Part shown: piece after piece, positions 62,401 through 64,000 of the stretch
Numbering within the stretch: position 1 is the stretch's first letter
Layout of the letters: every line of letters begins with the position of its first letter
NCBI GenBank assembly: GCA_039105265.1
Contig: JAPFFF010000016.1
Location: 3,038,001-3,102,000, forward strand
From: Tritrichomonas musculus
Taxonomy: Eukaryota; Parabasalia; Tritrichomonadida; Tritrichomonadidae
DNA: 64,000 nt
Reading direction: 5' to 3'
Translations under genes and position numbers: made by a program
The notes under the pieces: model-generated
Databases searched by the model: none
What the model saw: the letters and a program-made list of their open reading frames with translations, nothing else
Told to the model about the DNA's origin: nothing

Positions 62401-64000
62401 CACCTCACCTTCCGCCTGACGCTTTTCACTATCGTACCATTCACGTTTGTCCGTGCAGCGACTGCGACTACTTGGTCAGCAGAGCGAACTCATTGAGCAG
62501 CCACATGGGCTCATCGCACCAGGACATGGAAGCGCTTAAACGTGAAGTTGGAGTCTTCTGGGCGATGAGCATTCTGCACGCTAAGAAACATCGAAAATTA
62601 CTTGTGGCTAGCGATGTTTACCATGACCTGCACGGTTCCTTGTGCATGAAATGCAAGGACTTCGTTGGTAGAGACAAAGCTACAGTCAAACAGCATACCA
62701 ACAGATCACATCCCCAGGCCAATGTTGAAGGTCATCGGGTTCAGGCAATCGACATCAGTATATCCGTTAATTGGCTTTCGCCTGAAACCGATGACGATGA
62801 AATTCGTGAAGCCAACACTGACCTGGAGAGAATCAAGATTGTGAGGAGTGAGAACAGAGTCACTCAAGATGATGAGAGACAGATGCCAGTGCAACCTCGG
62901 GCAGACGAATCGGTGGATCTCCAAGTGATGGAAGATCGTCGTCGCGGGGAAGACTCACGCAGACGGAGACGACAGGCTGGGTTCATACCTGCCAACGAGA
63001 GACTACCTGAGGCGCACTTGCATTCAGTCTCTTCATCTAGCGAAGAAGATACTCACACAATTGATGAACATCCGGCTCACCCAGCGTCAGCTTCGATCGT
63101 GGACATTGAGAGTTGCCTGTCCAAAGCTGAGAATTGGAAGTCGAGGTGCATGAAGGAAGATGATGATTTCGTGCACCTCCCGAAGCTGTGGGGTGACCGT
63201 TTAGCGAAACACAGGAAAAAGTTCGAAGAAGTGTTTAACAGTGAAGTCAAGGATGTTCTCAATTGGTATAATGAAGCTATTAACCTCTCTGACTCTTTGG
63301 AAAAGAGCAGCCGAATGCTTCTCTGCGAAGGGATGATTTCGAAAATCATTCTCATTCTACGGAAGTCGATTAGGAAGTTCGTTCGTTCGGCACGGAGAGG
63401 TTCAGATAAGATTCGTCGCCCGCATTCCTTGGAGACACCGATTCAGATGAAGTCGGCCTCCAAATTCATCGCTGGTATTGAACTCCTGCATTCCCGCATT
63501 CACATCACTGATGAAGATCTCGATCAACCTCAACGTAATGTAATCGCAGACATCAAAGAGAAGCTTGTTCGCTTTCTGTCACAAGCTCCTTTGGAGTTCT
63601 CTCAACTTCTTGGGAGTGGTGACTTGGACTCAATTGACGGCTTGATTTACGATGAGCATTACGATGAAAGGATGAAATTCATACGTGCCAAGCTAGAGGA
63701 ATTGGAGATTCTCAACAACTCTCCTTCCTCGCTTGGCTACAAGAAGTTCCTTCAGAAATTCTACGCTGAAGACGCCAAACGTACACTCGACTGGTTCGTG
63801 TTGAACGACGACACACCGGAATGTGTCGTCCCAGTCGAAGATTTCGAGAACGTGTACGGGTCCTCGTGGAGCGATGCTGCTGCTCTCGGGGATGACCCAG
63901 ATGGTGTTTACACTCTTCAGCGCAGAATTTCATCGAATAATTCTGATGAACTCAAATCACTCATCCTCAACGAAGAAGCTATTCTCAAAGCGGTCAGATC
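59469..64000 (+). CDS. LINE polyprotein, copy 2, 5' part (open at the window edge)
   Basis: The frame opens at ATG 59469 (MLIYPTKSRFLESAVDADSF, matching MLFCTTKPRFSELALDADSI of copy 1) and I see no stop before position 64000, about 1510 codons. It carries the variable N-terminal region, an 18-residue repeat array of about 20 units, the three C2H2 fingers and the start of the region before the RT. The RT and endonuclease lie outside the window. N-terminal segments with few shared residues but the same length and landmarks suggest long divergence of this part only. Confidence 0.82.
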   Translation, partial: MLIYPTKSRFLESAVDADSFDSTPEKIGENFFINRDIMTDRCHNSTHIHNSNCHSDNKYDGGFKIPCSREQISHHPKLNKFDFFKDNSLLDDLDSSYKTRYATQISPRKKDTSRYPSDDVKLRLPPVGPASQSLSKCPDDDMTNFEHINSDSEKSDNSDQISISDEEIEEPETIFCNSNNPSRGTEVLLQSGVHYNPSNSDGVPNPSWIVVTCDPSLISRCPLAYNMNEKSSEGILVARGQLIISDEQPKFDRNRPAIPSTDEELRLNAFDPYSFVPSSSIRTVPFNFHSKCSPFVSHVSNIVNSLFLSGTCNIGCNTSHFTDISHHMSWSYINNNNFYFLSSQHIDTRDIVNSYSPNSAANISSQSAGAISQPADSNTFENNHVVSADTHNVESVANHAVDVDNQIVKSTAHVANHAVDVDNQIVKSTAHVAHHAVDIDNQTVKSTAQVAHHAVDVDNQIVKSTAHVAHHAVDVDNQIVKSTAHVAHHAVDVDNRVVTSTAHVAHHAVDVDNQIVKSTAHVAHHAVDVDNQIVTSTAHVSHHTVDVDNQIVKSTAHVAHHAVDVDNQIVKSTAHVAHHAVDVDNQIVKSTAHVAHHAVDVDNQIVKSTAHVAHHAVDVDNQIVKSTAHVAHHAVDVDNQIVKSTAHVTHHAVDVDNRVVTSTAHVTHHNVDVDNQIVKSTAHVAHHAVDVDNQIVKSTAHVTHHAVDVDNRVVTSTAHVTHHNVDVDNQTVTSTAHITHHSVGVDDRVVTSTAHIDHHQVVTKEKLFTSVIEVPKFVFEINEKVVPLFTLSGNHSLLNTFSNNNFLGSRTNSLGTQTTSNSSGTSSVVSGAEEFTDAHSHSEHSDHSDDDNHGGSDDNPSSPVGDNVSIDWIVSELAGVKTKTDMKSLIDILQVANIDTSPFANVSDVDTPIILLMYQKDRWLGVGQFYCPCCDKTFPTCASLSFHLKSTHTTNNIPLEQAAFEYIVGRKLRWKIDSPHLPPDAFHYRTIHVCPCSDCDYLVSRANSLSSHMGSSHQDMEALKREVGVFWAMSILHAKKHRKLLVASDVYHDLHGSLCMKCKDFVGRDKATVKQHTNRSHPQANVEGHRVQAIDISISVNWLSPETDDDEIREANTDLERIKIVRSENRVTQDDERQMPVQPRADESVDLQVMEDRRRGEDSRRRRRQAGFIPANERLPEAHLHSVSSSSEEDTHTIDEHPAHPASASIVDIESCLSKAENWKSRCMKEDDDFVHLPKLWGDRLAKHRKKFEEVFNSEVKDVLNWYNEAINLSDSLEKSSRMLLCEGMISKIILILRKSIRKFVRSARRGSDKIRRPHSLETPIQMKSASKFIAGIELLHSRIHITDEDLDQPQRNVIADIKEKLVRFLSQAPLEFSQLLGSGDLDSIDGLIYDEHYDERMKFIRAKLEELEILNNSPSSLGYKKFLQKFYAEDAKRTLDWFVLNDDTPECVVPVEDFENVYGSSWSDAAALGDDPDGVYTLQRRISSNNSDELKSLILNEEAILKAVR
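60650..61740 (+). repeat. 54-bp in-frame minisatellite of LINE copy 2, about 20 units
   Basis: Same unit as in copy 1 but more homogeneous: most units are HHAVDVDNQIVKSTAHVA. Its last units (DNRVVTSTAHVTHHNV and then SVGVDDRVVTSTAH) match the last units of copy 1, while the first units do not match the diverse first units of copy 1. Each unit again contains the inverted repeat. Confidence 0.85.

Larger units (their letters stand above)
59459..64000 (+). mobile_element. non-LTR retrotransposon copy 2 (runs past the window edge)
   Basis: A second member of the same element family starts directly after the 25-bp tRNA fragment. Its first 1.2 kb is related to copy 1 only at a distance (shared phrases such as PPVGPA and TEVLLQSGVHYNP), while from the end of the minisatellite to the window edge it is almost base-for-base identical to copy 1; I noted only three differences in about 2.4 kb. 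Confidence 0.85.

Overview
The window looks like a nuclear contig of a parabasalid flagellate, most likely a Tritrichomonas-type trichomonad. It is very AT-rich and its host genes show no visible introns. It carries several trichomonad family hallmarks: BspA-like leucine-rich repeat genes, BTB proteins with F5/8-type C or ALK-type glycine-rich domains, a two-repeat Myb protein and a bacterial-type secondary alcohol dehydrogenase. Mariner, pogo, hAT and Polinton-type elements are dense. The species name is an inference; no rRNA or other marker gene is present.

Layout. 0-15.6 kb is mostly host genes: a BspA-like gene with an in-frame stop, a BTB/F5-8C protein (-), a TMEM43-like membrane protein (-), an alpha/beta-hydrolase esterase (-), an importin-beta-like HEAT protein (+), a decayed BspA-like relic (-), a BTB/coiled-coil/Gly-rich protein (+) and an unrecognised decayed gene (-). 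15.6-31 kb is mostly non-coding and holds TA-flanked non-autonomous DNA transposons of about 1.5-1.9 kb, MITEs and a 16-bp minisatellite, with three host genes between them: an SLC45/sucrose-type transporter (-), a Myb protein (-) and an NADP-type secondary ADH (+).

31.1-45.5 kb is a nest of transposons. A pogo-like element appears to span the whole interval. It has been entered by an hAT-like element (8-bp target duplication), a mariner, a TTAA-flanked element with a 515-bp-arm foldback, and a 1-kb element with 263-bp terminal repeats. The mariner itself holds a short Polinton-like element with 154-bp terminal repeats. 46.4-51.9 kb returns to host genes: a Cys-rich protein, a two-CH-domain coiled-coil protein (-) and an amylosucrase-like GH13 protein that appears to lack its catalytic nucleophile and acid/base.

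52.1-64 kb is the most striking part. An intact tRNA-Asn(GUU) gene is followed at once by a 7.2-kb non-LTR retrotransposon with a single 2360-codon ORF: C2H2 fingers, reverse transcriptase, CCHC knuckle and restriction-like endonuclease. A 25-bp copy of the tRNA 3' end plus its T-run follows, and then a second, related element runs off the window. This points to a site-specific LINE that uses the 3' end of tRNA-Asn. Each ORF contains an 18-20 unit, 54-bp in-frame minisatellite whose units are also near-perfect inverted repeats with paired changes. The two copies are divergent upstream of this array and nearly identical downstream, suggesting 5'-module exchange through the array.
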